Shown here: piece after piece, positions 1-7,217 of the stretch | Numbering within the stretch: position 1 is the stretch's first letter | Layout of the letters: each line of letters opens with the position of its first letter | Source: Commensalibacter communis | GTDB taxonomy: Bacteria; Pseudomonadota; Alphaproteobacteria; Acetobacterales; Acetobacteraceae | Assembly: GCF_947179015.1 (NCBI RefSeq) | Contig: NZ_CAMXCM010000001.1 | Coordinates: 62,001-126,000, forward strand | DNA: 64,000 nucleotides | Direction: 5' to 3' | Position numbers and translations under genes: made by a program | The notes under the pieces: generated by a model | What the model was told of the DNA's origin: nothing | Databases searched by the model: none | Seen by the model: only the letters and a program-made list of their open reading frames with translations

Positions 1-6
1 TTTTTC

Positions 7-828
7 ATGATTGTAGCTCGTACTCTACAAGAATTTTTACAGGCCAGAGCTGGGTTCAACGATTATTCTGTTGCACTCGTTCCGACAATGGGTGCGTTGC
101 ATGAAGGGCATATGGCCTTGGTAAAACGTGCCAAGGAGCTATCCCATTATTGTATTGTAACGATATTTGTTAATCAATTACAATTTGACCAGCAAGAAGA
201 TTTTACCCGTTATCCAAAAACAGAAGAACAAGATATTCGATTATTAGAGCAACATCACGTTGATTTGGTCTGGTTGCCAAGGGTAGGAGATATCTATCCT
301 AAAGATTTTGCTACACATATTACAGTTGGTGGCCCTTCTTTGTTATGGGAAGGAGAAAAAAGACCAGGACATTTTTCAGGGGTTGCGACGGTTGTTTATC
401 GTTTATTTTCCTTGATAAAACCTCATATTGCTTGTTTCGGAGAGAAAGATTGGCAGCAACTACAAGTAATCCATAGAATGGTCGAAGATTTGAATATACC
501 TATTTCAATTTTTGGTGTGCCAATTGTCCGAGAAACTGACGGACTTGCAAAATCGTCTCGGAATCGTTTCTTATCACAAGAAGATCATCAGAAATCTGCA
601 TTATTATATAAAGTGTTAAAGCGTAGCCATCAAAGATTATTGAACGGTGAGGTCGTTGCAGAAGTTTTACAAGATGCTGTGCAACAATTATCAGACAATG
701 GATTTGAGGTGGATTATTTTAATGCTGTAGATGGTCAATCTTTATGTAGAATTACAGAATGGCAACAAAATGCACGATTAATTACGGCAGCCAAGTTGGG
801 ATCTGTCCGCCTATTGGATAATATATAA
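7..828 (+). CDS. panC: Pantothenate synthetase
   Basis: PanC condenses pantoate with beta-alanine using ATP, the last step of vitamin B5 synthesis in the cytoplasm. The 273-aa product has the family length. It shows the nucleotide-binding motif VPTMGALHEGH (residues 25-35), GEKDWQQLQ (145-153) and the DGLA-SSRN block (178-186). Two usually conserved positions differ: the FVNPxQF motif reads FVNQLQF (54-60), and the methionine of DGLAMSSRN is lysine (K182). The ATG at position 7 gives a normal N-terminus. Only six bases precede it, so the ribosome-binding site and any upstream operon partner such as panB lie outside the window. The gene converges on dksA through a shared hairpin. Confidence 0.95.
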   Translation: MIVARTLQEFLQARAGFNDYSVALVPTMGALHEGHMALVKRAKELSHYCIVTIFVNQLQFDQQEDFTRYPKTEEQDIRLLEQHHVDLVWLPRVGDIYPKDFATHITVGGPSLLWEGEKRPGHFSGVATVVYRLFSLIKPHIACFGEKDWQQLQVIHRMVEDLNIPISIFGVPIVRETDGLAKSSRNRFLSQEDHQKSALLYKVLKRSHQRLLNGEVVAEVLQDAVQQLSDNGFEVDYFNAVDGQSLCRITEWQQNARLITAAKLGSVRLLDNI

Positions 829-838
829 GAGAATTAAA

Positions 839-866
839 AAAACCTTGTTATAAAAAACAAGGTTTT
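839..866. terminator. Bidirectional intrinsic terminator between panC and dksA
   Basis: A perfect inverted repeat has arms AAAACCTTGTT (839-849) and AACAAGGTTTT (856-866) around a 6-nt loop. The A/T runs at both ends give a U-tract on either strand. It lies between convergent panC and dksA and probably ends transcription of both. Confidence 0.8.
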
Positions 867-888
867 AAAAAGCGATCTGGGGCTAAGA

Positions 889-1320
889 TCAGTCTACGGG
901 AAGATCATCTCGGTAGATTTTTTCTTTTCTCTCATGCATTTCTTGTGCTTCGATAGACAAAGTTGCAACTGGGCGTGCTTCCAGCCGTTTTAAACTGATT
1001 GGTTCGCCAGTCACTTCGCAATAACCATAGGTGCCATCTTCAATTTTTCTTAGCGCATGTTCAATTTTTGAGAGTAATTTTCTTGCGCGATCATGCGTTC
1101 TTAATTCTAATGCACGGTCTGTTTCAGAGCTGGCCCGATCATTTAGATCAATGTCAGCGGGTCGGTCTTGAGAGAGATGGTTTAATGCTTCGTTTGAGTC
1201 GTTTAGAATAGAAGCTCGCCATGCTTCTAATTTTGCCTTAAAGTATGCGAGTTGACGAGGGTTCATAAACTCTTCGTCATCAGAAGGTTGGTAGTCATTT
1301 TTCAATGAAATCGTGTTCAT
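889..1320 (-). CDS. dksA: RNA polymerase-binding transcription factor DksA
   Basis: DksA binds the RNA polymerase secondary channel and, with ppGpp, tunes rRNA and amino-acid promoters. The 143-aa protein has the coiled-coil region with the tip acidic pair D58 and D61 (motif DLNDRAS). The globular end reads YGYCEVTGEPISLKRLEARP. Only C101 remains of the four cysteines that bind zinc in E. coli DksA; the others are replaced (for example ATLSIEAQ). I recall this being usual in alphaproteobacterial DksA, so it is not decay. The start ATG follows a long AT-rich leader in which I could not fix a promoter. Confidence 0.92.
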   Translation of the reverse strand: MNTISLKNDYQPSDDEEFMNPRQLAYFKAKLEAWRASILNDSNEALNHLSQDRPADIDLNDRASSETDRALELRTHDRARKLLSKIEHALRKIEDGTYGYCEVTGEPISLKRLEARPVATLSIEAQEMHERKEKIYRDDLPVD

Positions 1321-1558
1321 ATATTTAAGTACCTACTTTTTGCATATAGTAAAAATTGATAGATATTGAAAATTACCCTTACTCTTTGTTTTTTAAGGGT
1401 TATAATATCAACCGAACCTTACGCCAAGAAAAAAATGTACTTTCAATTAAAAAAATTTTAATCTACGAAATATACAAGACAAATATATCAGTTATATTCA
1501 CTTTTATTACGAATATTTTAAGTATTTATTAATTAGATGTTGAATTGTATCGTTTTTT

Positions 1559-2503
1559 TTAAACAAAGCCCATTTTGTTTAAAAATTCTCTACTGGCTTT
1601 GACATCTTGTAAACTTCCATCAGCATGACGAGGATCTCTTTCTTGTTCAATGGTTATAAATCCTTCGTATTTAATTTGTTTCAACATAGTGTAAATGGAT
1701 GGATAGTCCAATATGCCCTGACCAATTGGGCACATAACGCCTTTGGCACAAGCATCAAAGAAACGTATTTTTTCTTGCATGATGTTATGAAAGACAGACA
1801 AATTAATATCTTTAAAATGAATATAATCGATACGCTCTTGATAGTGTAAAAGCGTTTTAACTGGATCCATTCCAGCATAATATGTATGACCTGTATCAAT
1901 ACATAATCCAGCAGTTTGAGAATCAACATCTTGGACTATTTTTTCAATTTCGTCTGAAAATTCGATATATCCACCTGCGTGTGGGTGAATAACAGTACGT
2001 ATACCATAAGTATCAAAAGAATGTTTTGCGATTAATTTAATTGTTTCTATCATGCCTTTCCACTCATCGGATGATAAACGTGGTGCACGGTCACTATGCC
2101 CAGCAGAGAAATCTCTAACGTCATGCCCCCAATCCATGATGGTTAAATAAGGAGCAGCATAATGTTGATTCGGATACTGATTCGGTTTCGGAAGTTGTGA
2201 TATTAAACGACAAATATTATCGGTTTGTAATAATAGCGCTTGACGGTTCGATAAGGATACAAGATCGTTAAAAATAGTCCCTGCGATAATAAATAAATTA
2301 TATTGATTAAGTGCATTTGAAACCAGATTGACATCCAATGGTAAATATCCATATGGACCCAGTTCTAGCCCTTTATATCCAGCCAGGGAAGCCTCTTCTA
2401 AAACACGTTGCCACGCTGGTAGATAGGGGTTTTTGGGGTCATCAACCCCCCAACAACAGGGTGCTGTCGTAATAAACATATTAAGTGGATTTTGTTTGGT
2501 CAT
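1559..2503 (-). CDS. Sugar phosphate isomerase/epimerase, IolE (inosose dehydratase)-like
   Basis: This 314-aa protein belongs to the AP-endonuclease-2/xylose-isomerase-like TIM-barrel superfamily. The N-terminus (CCWGVDDPKNPYLPAWQ, residues 17-33) resembles inosose dehydratase-type proteins. Metal-binding candidates sit at the ends of predicted beta strands: VIHPHAGGY, LCIDTGHTYYAG, YIHFKDI and ITIEQERDPR. The substrate is not determined by sequence alone. IolE itself dehydrates 2-keto-myo-inositol, but no other inositol-catabolism gene is nearby and the gene stands alone. It could equally be a hydroxypyruvate-isomerase-like or sugar epimerase protein. A weak hairpin with arms AACCCTT and AAGGGT near 1377-1403 may be its terminator. 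Confidence 0.75.
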   Translation of the reverse strand: MTKQNPLNMFITTAPCCWGVDDPKNPYLPAWQRVLEEASLAGYKGLELGPYGYLPLDVNLVSNALNQYNLFIIAGTIFNDLVSLSNRQALLLQTDNICRLISQLPKPNQYPNQHYAAPYLTIMDWGHDVRDFSAGHSDRAPRLSSDEWKGMIETIKLIAKHSFDTYGIRTVIHPHAGGYIEFSDEIEKIVQDVDSQTAGLCIDTGHTYYAGMDPVKTLLHYQERIDYIHFKDINLSVFHNIMQEKIRFFDACAKGVMCPIGQGILDYPSIYTMLKQIKYEGFITIEQERDPRHADGSLQDVKASREFLNKMGFV

Positions 2504-2815
2504 GATCTTATATCTTTGATTGCAAATTATCGTATTATTACGTTAATAATGTATAAGAAAATTTACAAAACACAGCTTTGTTACAAAACGTAAATTATAC
2601 ATCTCGTTGTCTGGTAAATATAAACATTTTTATAAAAAAATATAATTTTCATAAAAAAAGACTTGTGATTCATTGGATAAAGGATCATATAGTAACCCAA
2701 ATATGACGTCAGTCATTTGTTTCATGGAATATAGAGTGATTAAAATTATTTTAGCCTAGGTTAACCTATATAAGTATTGATTTTGGTCATATAAAATATA
2801 TTCTACTTTTTCGAA
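2504..2815. other. AT-rich intergenic region, no gene seen
   Basis: This stretch separates the divergent IolE-like gene and speD. It is very AT-rich and holds no open reading frame with a plausible ribosome-binding site. It must contain promoters for both flanking genes, but I could not assign -35/-10 boxes with confidence. Confidence 0.5.
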
Positions 2816-2821
2816 TTCGTT

Positions 2822-2876
2822 TGGCCCAAGGGGGCGTAAAGCCCAACAGGCTATCTACTGGTTTAGGGGTACGTTG
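2822..2876 (+). promoter_or_regulatory. Candidate structured 5' leader of speD
   Basis: Immediately before speD the composition changes abruptly to GC-rich. Two short hairpins can be drawn: GCCC-AAGG-GGGC near 2824-2835, and GCC-CAACA-GGC near 2841-2851. They are followed by the ribosome-binding site AGGGG (2865-2869), 7 nt before the ATG. C-rich segments of the hairpins could pair with AGGGG and hide it. This would suit translational control of polyamine synthesis. I do not recognise a known riboswitch class, so function is inference. Confidence 0.4.
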
Positions 2877-3338
2877 ATGAACGCACTTGCTCAACTGGGG
2901 ATGGTCTCGGAAGTTCCGAGAAGTAACCAGGTTTCGGGTGATCTTTCATATGAGGAAGATCGCAAAGATTATTTTATTGTTAGAGACGGTATGCGTTTTG
3001 CGGGGACACATTTGCTTGTGGATCTGTGGGATGCGACGAATCTAGATTCTCCTGAAGAAATAGATCGCGTTTTGCGCGAGGCTGCAATTGTTGCGGGCGC
3101 AACAATTTTGCATAGCCATTTCCATCATTTCTCTCCGAATGGTGGTGTATCAGGCGTCGTTGTGTTGGCAGAGAGCCATATTTCGATTCATACGTGGCCA
3201 GAACGCAATTTTGCCGCTTTGGATATTTTTATGTGTGGTTCATGTGATCCATATACATCTATCCCTGTATTGCAACGTTTCTTTAAGCCAGAACGTATTG
3301 TTCTGGACGAACAGAGACGTGGAAAAGAAAATCTCTAG
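2877..3338 (+). CDS. speD: S-adenosylmethionine decarboxylase proenzyme (class 1B)
   Basis: SpeD decarboxylates S-adenosylmethionine, supplying the aminopropyl donor for spermidine synthase. The enzyme is made as a proenzyme and self-cleaves at a Glu-Ser bond to form a pyruvoyl group. That site is visible in AESHISIHTWPE, and FMCGSCDP follows with the conserved cysteine. The protein is about 153 aa, slightly longer than short bacterial class 1B enzymes because of an N-terminal extension. I chose the ATG at 2877 because AGGGG lies 7 nt upstream; a TTG directly before it at 2874 is a less likely start. speE follows, beyond a terminator. Confidence 0.93.
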   Translation: MNALAQLGMVSEVPRSNQVSGDLSYEEDRKDYFIVRDGMRFAGTHLLVDLWDATNLDSPEEIDRVLREAAIVAGATILHSHFHHFSPNGGVSGVVVLAESHISIHTWPERNFAALDIFMCGSCDPYTSIPVLQRFFKPERIVLDEQRRGKENL

Positions 3339-3375
3339 GCCAGATAATTGATCGGCGAGAGTTACAGATCAAGGA

Positions 3376-3406
3376 AAGCTGGGCAAATATAATGCCCAGC
3401 TTTTTT
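3376..3406 (+). terminator. Intrinsic terminator/attenuator between speD and speE
   Basis: The arms AAGCTGGGC (3376-3384) and GCCCAGCTT (3394-3402) pair perfectly around a 9-nt loop, with a six-T run at 3401-3406. It sits inside the speD-speE interval. It either separates two transcription units or reduces read-through into speE. A second 6-bp repeat (TTGATC 3348-3353, GATCAA 3367-3372) lies just upstream. Confidence 0.8.
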
Positions 3407-3436
3407 GTATTTGAAGATAGTGAAAAGGACAACAAA

Positions 3437-4297
3437 ATGTCTAAACAATGGATCGATGAAACACTTTACGATGAATGGAAGCAAAGCTTTCGTGTTGATA
3501 AAGAGCTAGCTCATAAACAATCTGATTATCAAGATATTCGAATTATTGAGAATGAATTCTACGGACGTGTGCTGTTGTTGGATGGTGTAACGCAAATTAC
3601 TGAAAAAGATGAATTTGTTTACCAAGAAATGCTGACGCATGTTCCATTATTCACGCATGGCAATGCCAAAAGAGTTCTTATCATAGGTGCTGGGGACGGG
3701 GGTGTTCTACGTCGTGTTTTACAGCATCCAGAAGTAGAAAAAGCAACCATGGTGGAAATTGATGGGGATGTTGTATCTTTATCAAAAGAATTCTTACCTA
3801 AGATTTCTGATGGATGTTGGGATAATCCAAGAGCAGAACTTATTATTGGCGATGGTATTCGATATGTTGCGGACGCCAAAGATGAAAGTTTCGATGTGAT
3901 TATCGTTGATAGCACAGACCCAATTGGTGTTGGTGAAGTGTTATTCACAGATGCATTTTATCGTGATTGCGCCCGTATTTTAACAAGCCAAGGGTTGATT
4001 GTTAATCAATGTGGCGTTCCATTTATGCAAGCTGATGAGCTTCGTGAAACAAGTTTGCGTAGGGCCAAATTCTTTTCATATGTGTCTGCTTATGTTGCTG
4101 CGGTTCCAACCTATGTTGGTGGGTTTATGACATTAGGTATTGCTGGAAAAGGCAAGGATCAAACACGACAATCCGTCGATGTAATTACTGAGCGTGCCCA
4201 AAAATCAGGCATTTTAGGTAAAACAAAATATTGGTCACCAGAAGTTCATGCAGCTTCTTTTTGTCTGCCACCATATATTCAAACGCAATTGCCTTAA
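3437..4297 (+). CDS. speE: Spermidine synthase (polyamine aminopropyltransferase)
   Basis: SpeE transfers the aminopropyl group of decarboxylated S-adenosylmethionine to putrescine, giving spermidine. The 286-aa product has the Rossmann-fold signature VLIIGAGDGGVLRRVL, followed by an acidic strand end (MVEID). It also has the substrate-binding loop DSTDPIG, and a C-terminal block (PTYVGGFMTLG) typical of the family. The frame stays open upstream to 3392, but that earlier ATG lies inside the terminator hairpin loop. The ATG at 3437 has an AAGGAC ribosome-binding site and gives the usual N-terminus. It pairs functionally with speD upstream. Confidence 0.95.
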   Translation: MSKQWIDETLYDEWKQSFRVDKELAHKQSDYQDIRIIENEFYGRVLLLDGVTQITEKDEFVYQEMLTHVPLFTHGNAKRVLIIGAGDGGVLRRVLQHPEVEKATMVEIDGDVVSLSKEFLPKISDGCWDNPRAELIIGDGIRYVADAKDESFDVIIVDSTDPIGVGEVLFTDAFYRDCARILTSQGLIVNQCGVPFMQADELRETSLRRAKFFSYVSAYVAAVPTYVGGFMTLGIAGKGKDQTRQSVDVITERAQKSGILGKTKYWSPEVHAASFCLPPYIQTQLP

Positions 4298-4309
4298 ATG
4301 ATGGGCAAG

Positions 4310-4345
4310 GAATATTAGAAGTGGTTCTAGATACTTCTAATATTC
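4310..4345. terminator. Hairpin downstream of speE, probable terminator
   Basis: A perfect 13-bp inverted repeat has arms GAATATTAGAAGT (4310-4322) and ACTTCTAATATTC (4333-4345) around a 10-nt loop. It begins 12 nt after the speE stop. The stem is AT-rich and the following T-run is poor, so termination may be incomplete. Confidence 0.6.
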
Positions 4346-4691
4346 TATGTATAATGTTTATTGAAGAAGCTGTATAATTTTCAACTTGTCATGATGTATA
4401 TATTTATTTCTTTTGACGCTATTAATTCTTGATCGTCTTGAGTAAGCGTATGTATTATATCTTGTTATAAAAAATAAAAAATTTGCCATAGATCACAGGT
4501 TTAAAAGCTAACAATATAATGTTGAAATATCGATTCAATCGATTTATAAAAAGCTTTAACTATGGCTAATTATTTGTAAAGCTAAGTTATATATTGAATG
4601 AGTGTGATATTGTAAGATCATACTGGTATTTTTGTGATAGCAATTTATTGCAATTGTTGGATTGCATAATTCATGAGAGCAGAGGCGAATA
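4346..4691. other. AT-rich intergenic region, no gene seen
   Basis: This interval between the speE hairpin and the 51-aa membrane peptide gene is AT-rich, with stops in all frames. I see no RNA gene or long repeat. It should contain the promoter of the small gene and the CobC-like phosphatase gene behind it. Confidence 0.4.
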
Positions 4692-4847
4692 ATGAACCAA
4701 GTGATGATTTTGCTGACCGTTTGTATTATTGCTTTAGCGATGTTTGCAATTTTTTATTCGTTATGGGATGTCTTAATGGGGCGTTGGTCAGAAAAGAAAC
4801 GTATACAGAGCCAGATCGAAGACCAAAATGATTTTGATAATAGTTGA
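4692..4847 (+). CDS. Small single-pass membrane protein, 51 aa, unknown function
   Basis: A short open frame starts at an ATG preceded by AGAGG (4681-4685). It encodes a hydrophobic helix (about residues 5-25: MILLTVCIIALAMFAIFYSL) and then a charged tail ending DQNDFDNS. The architecture is that of a small type-I/II membrane protein. It ends 12 nt before the CobC-like phosphatase gene on the same strand, so the two are probably co-transcribed. I do not recognise the family. It superficially recalls small oxidase-associated subunits, but no oxidase genes are nearby. Confidence 0.6.
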   Translation: MNQVMILLTVCIIALAMFAIFYSLWDVLMGRWSEKKRIQSQIEDQNDFDNS

Positions 4848-4859
4848 ACGATCTAAGTT

Positions 4860-5420
4860 ATGATGACAAACAAAAACAATAATGTAACACGAGTTCATTT
4901 TCAAATTGGTTTAATCCGTCACCCTCCTGTGAATGTGCCTGTTGGATTATGCTATGGACATACTGATGTTCCTTTGAAAGAAGAGTGGGAACAATATGCA
5001 GTGCTGCCAAGTAATTTTCAAAATGTGACAATATATACATCGCCAGCAACACGTTGTTTAAAGCTGGCTCAAAAAATTGCAGAACAATATCATCTTCCTT
5101 ACCAAATAGAAGACCGTTTATTAGAATTTAATTTTGGTAATTGGGAAGGAAAATTGTGGGATGATTTGACTAAGGAACTCATTGATGAATGGGCTAAAGA
5201 TCCTTGGGGATGGAACGTGCCGGGAGGGGAGAATGGTCAGGAATTATTTGATCGTGCTTCTGAAGTTTGGCAAGAAATTTATCAAAAACAGGAAAATGCA
5301 CTGATTGTATCTCATGCGGGTCCCCTGCGTTTATTACGCCAAGTGGCAATGAATATAAAACCGATTGAGTTATTGGGTGATTTACCCAATTTTGGAAAGT
5401 TAGAAATTTTTAATTTTTAA
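4860..5420 (+). CDS. cobC: Histidine phosphatase family protein, CobC (alpha-ribazole phosphatase)-like
   Basis: The protein has the phosphohistidine motif near the N-terminus (GLIRHPP, in place of the commoner RHG). It also has the block GLCYGHTDVPL, characteristic of CobC-like phosphatases, and the second catalytic histidine in LIVSHAGPLRLL. CobC removes phosphate from alpha-ribazole phosphate (or cobalamin phosphate) at the end of B12 assembly. This role fits the adjacent cobS and cobT, which make and use the same intermediate. At 186 aa it is of ordinary length. It converges on cobS with one base between the stops. Another broad-specificity phosphatase role cannot be excluded from sequence. 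Confidence 0.7.
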   Translation: MMTNKNNNVTRVHFQIGLIRHPPVNVPVGLCYGHTDVPLKEEWEQYAVLPSNFQNVTIYTSPATRCLKLAQKIAEQYHLPYQIEDRLLEFNFGNWEGKLWDDLTKELIDEWAKDPWGWNVPGGENGQELFDRASEVWQEIYQKQENALIVSHAGPLRLLRQVAMNIKPIELLGDLPNFGKLEIFNF

Positions 5421-5421
5421 G

Positions 5422-6201
5422 CTAAAACAAGGCCACAAAGATAGTGCTGGATACTAGAATCCCAGTTGCTACAAAAACTTGTATAGCACCCAGAATATCC
5501 CCTGTATATCCTTGAATATGTTGATAAGAGAATGAAGTAATTCCGATTGCGATGATAATTGCTAGAAGACTATAGGCGATTGCACAGATCAACGGGGCTA
5601 ATGAAAAAGTAAGGATGAAGGTGGCTAGGGCAGCTATGATTGTTGAAGGAAGCGCAGTATTTTTTAATGTGCTGGCTAAACCATCATCTCTTGCTGGTTT
5701 GCTAATGTAAATTGGTAATAAAATGCTCATTCGCGAAAGGATCGCAGTAATGATTAAAATAGGAATAGCTTTATAAGAATATTGTACAAGAAACGCAAGA
5801 CTGCTGGCTTGTAGTCCTAAGATAATTACTAGCGTTAAAACACCATAAGTTCCTAAACGACTATCTCGCATAATGAATAACTTATGTTCTTTATCTTTTC
5901 CTCCCCCAAATCCATCAGCCATATCGGCCAATCCGTCTTCATGTAATCCTCCAGTCAATAGTAACTGAAATCCAATGGTTAGAAATGCGACGATCCAAGA
6001 GGATGGAAAATAACGAGATGCAGTAAAGAAAAAAACGCCGTTCAAGGAGCCTAAAAGAACGGAGACTAAGGGCCATGTCCAAATGGCTCGACCAAAAGAG
6101 AATGGAAAATCTGAACGATAAAGCCATTGGACGGGTAATCGAGAAAAGAACGAAAGCCCGCAATAGAGATCGGCATGAATTTTTCTAAAAAATAAATTCA
6201 T
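5422..6201 (-). CDS. cobS: Adenosylcobinamide-GDP ribazoletransferase (cobalamin synthase)
   Basis: CobS joins adenosylcobinamide-GDP to alpha-ribazole (phosphate) in the inner membrane, completing the cobalamin lower ligand. The 259-aa protein is rich in hydrophobic helices. It carries the signature GGLHEDGLADMADGFGGG (residues 84-101), whose acidic residues bind Mg, followed by MRDSRLGTYG. Its start overlaps the cobT stop by 4 bp (ATGA), indicating translational coupling in a cobB-cobT-cobS operon. Confidence 0.93.
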   Translation of the reverse strand: MNLFFRKIHADLYCGLSFFSRLPVQWLYRSDFPFSFGRAIWTWPLVSVLLGSLNGVFFFTASRYFPSSWIVAFLTIGFQLLLTGGLHEDGLADMADGFGGGKDKEHKLFIMRDSRLGTYGVLTLVIILGLQASSLAFLVQYSYKAIPILIITAILSRMSILLPIYISKPARDDGLASTLKNTALPSTIIAALATFILTFSLAPLICAIAYSLLAIIIAIGITSFSYQHIQGYTGDILGAIQVFVATGILVSSTIFVALF

Positions 6202-7217
6202 GATTGTGGCGAGGGAAGTCCTGCATCTTGATAGCTATTCATACCTGTGTAACACGCCAAAGCGCCTTTGAGTAAAGGCACGACTGTTGCTGCACCCGTT
6301 CCTTCTCCTAACCGCATGTTAAATGCAATTAAAGGATAAAGACCTAAATTCCCAGCGAGGAGCAAATGTCCTTTTTCAGCAGAAAGATGGCTGATTTTGG
6401 TATGATCTAATCCTACGGGATTTAATTTTTGTAATGCAGCGATGGCAGCCGTGCATACAAACCCATCTAATAAAACCGGAATATTTAAATGACGCGCTGC
6501 AAGAACAGCACCTAGTAACGCTGCATGCTCATACCCGCCTAAACGACGACAAGTTTCCAAAGGATCGTGTAAGAAAGATTCATGGAGTGCTAAGGCTTTA
6601 TCAACGGCTTTTTGTTTGTTGATTGTATGTTCTGCTGCGGTGCTGGTGCCTTTGCTGACCCATTGTGAGCCATCCCCACCAAACAAAGCAGCACTTAATG
6701 CTGCTGCAATGGTTGTATTTCCAATGCCGACTTCTCCTAAACAAAGCAAATCAATATTGGGTGTAACAGCGTTATAGCCAGCTTCGACAGCTTGTAAAAA
6801 TTGTTTTTCTGTCATGGCTGGTGCTTGGGTAATATTAGCGGTCGGTTCCAAGTTATTAACAGGAATAACCCTTAACTCTGCATTAGCATTTTTGACTAAT
6901 TGATTAATTGCTGCGCCACCTTGATTGATTTGTGCAACCATTAACTCTGTGATGCTGGCAGGATAAGGGGTGACATTTTCTGCTGTTACGCCATGATTGC
7001 CAGCAAAAATCATCATGCAAACACGATCAAGCGTTGGATTAGGCTTGTTTTGCCATGCTGCCAACCAACCAACTAAATTTTCCAATTCCCCAAGGCTGCC
7101 AGGGGGTTTCAATAAAGTTTTTTGTTTTTCATATGTTGCTTGTTCGCTGACATCGTCTTGAGAAGAGAGGTCTAAACATGCTTGTCTAAATTGGTCTAAT
7201 GTTTCAAAATTTTTCAT
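6198..7217 (-). CDS. cobT: Nicotinate-nucleotide--dimethylbenzimidazole phosphoribosyltransferase
   Basis: CobT activates dimethylbenzimidazole with nicotinate mononucleotide to give alpha-ribazole phosphate, the precursor used by CobS. The 339-aa protein has the family hallmarks KPPGSLG near residue 37, FAGNHGV (about 70-76), the glycine-rich GEVGIGNTT, and the catalytic glutamate in NMRLGEGTGA near the C-terminus. It overlaps cobB upstream and cobS downstream by 4 bp each. Confidence 0.95.
   Translation of the reverse strand: MKNFETLDQFRQACLDLSSQDDVSEQATYEKQKTLLKPPGSLGELENLVGWLAAWQNKPNPTLDRVCMMIFAGNHGVTAENVTPYPASITELMVAQINQGGAAINQLVKNANAELRVIPVNNLEPTANITQAPAMTEKQFLQAVEAGYNAVTPNIDLLCLGEVGIGNTTIAAALSAALFGGDGSQWVSKGTSTAAEHTINKQKAVDKALALHESFLHDPLETCRRLGGYEHAALLGAVLAARHLNIPVLLDGFVCTAAIAALQKLNPVGLDHTKISHLSAEKGHLLLAGNLGLYPLIAFNMRLGEGTGAATVVPLLKGALACYTGMNSYQDAGLPSPQS

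Noticed and set aside
889-1320. DksA zinc-finger loss as a sign of decay
   Set aside because: The rest of the protein is intact, and the single-cysteine form is, as far as I know, usual in alphaproteobacteria.
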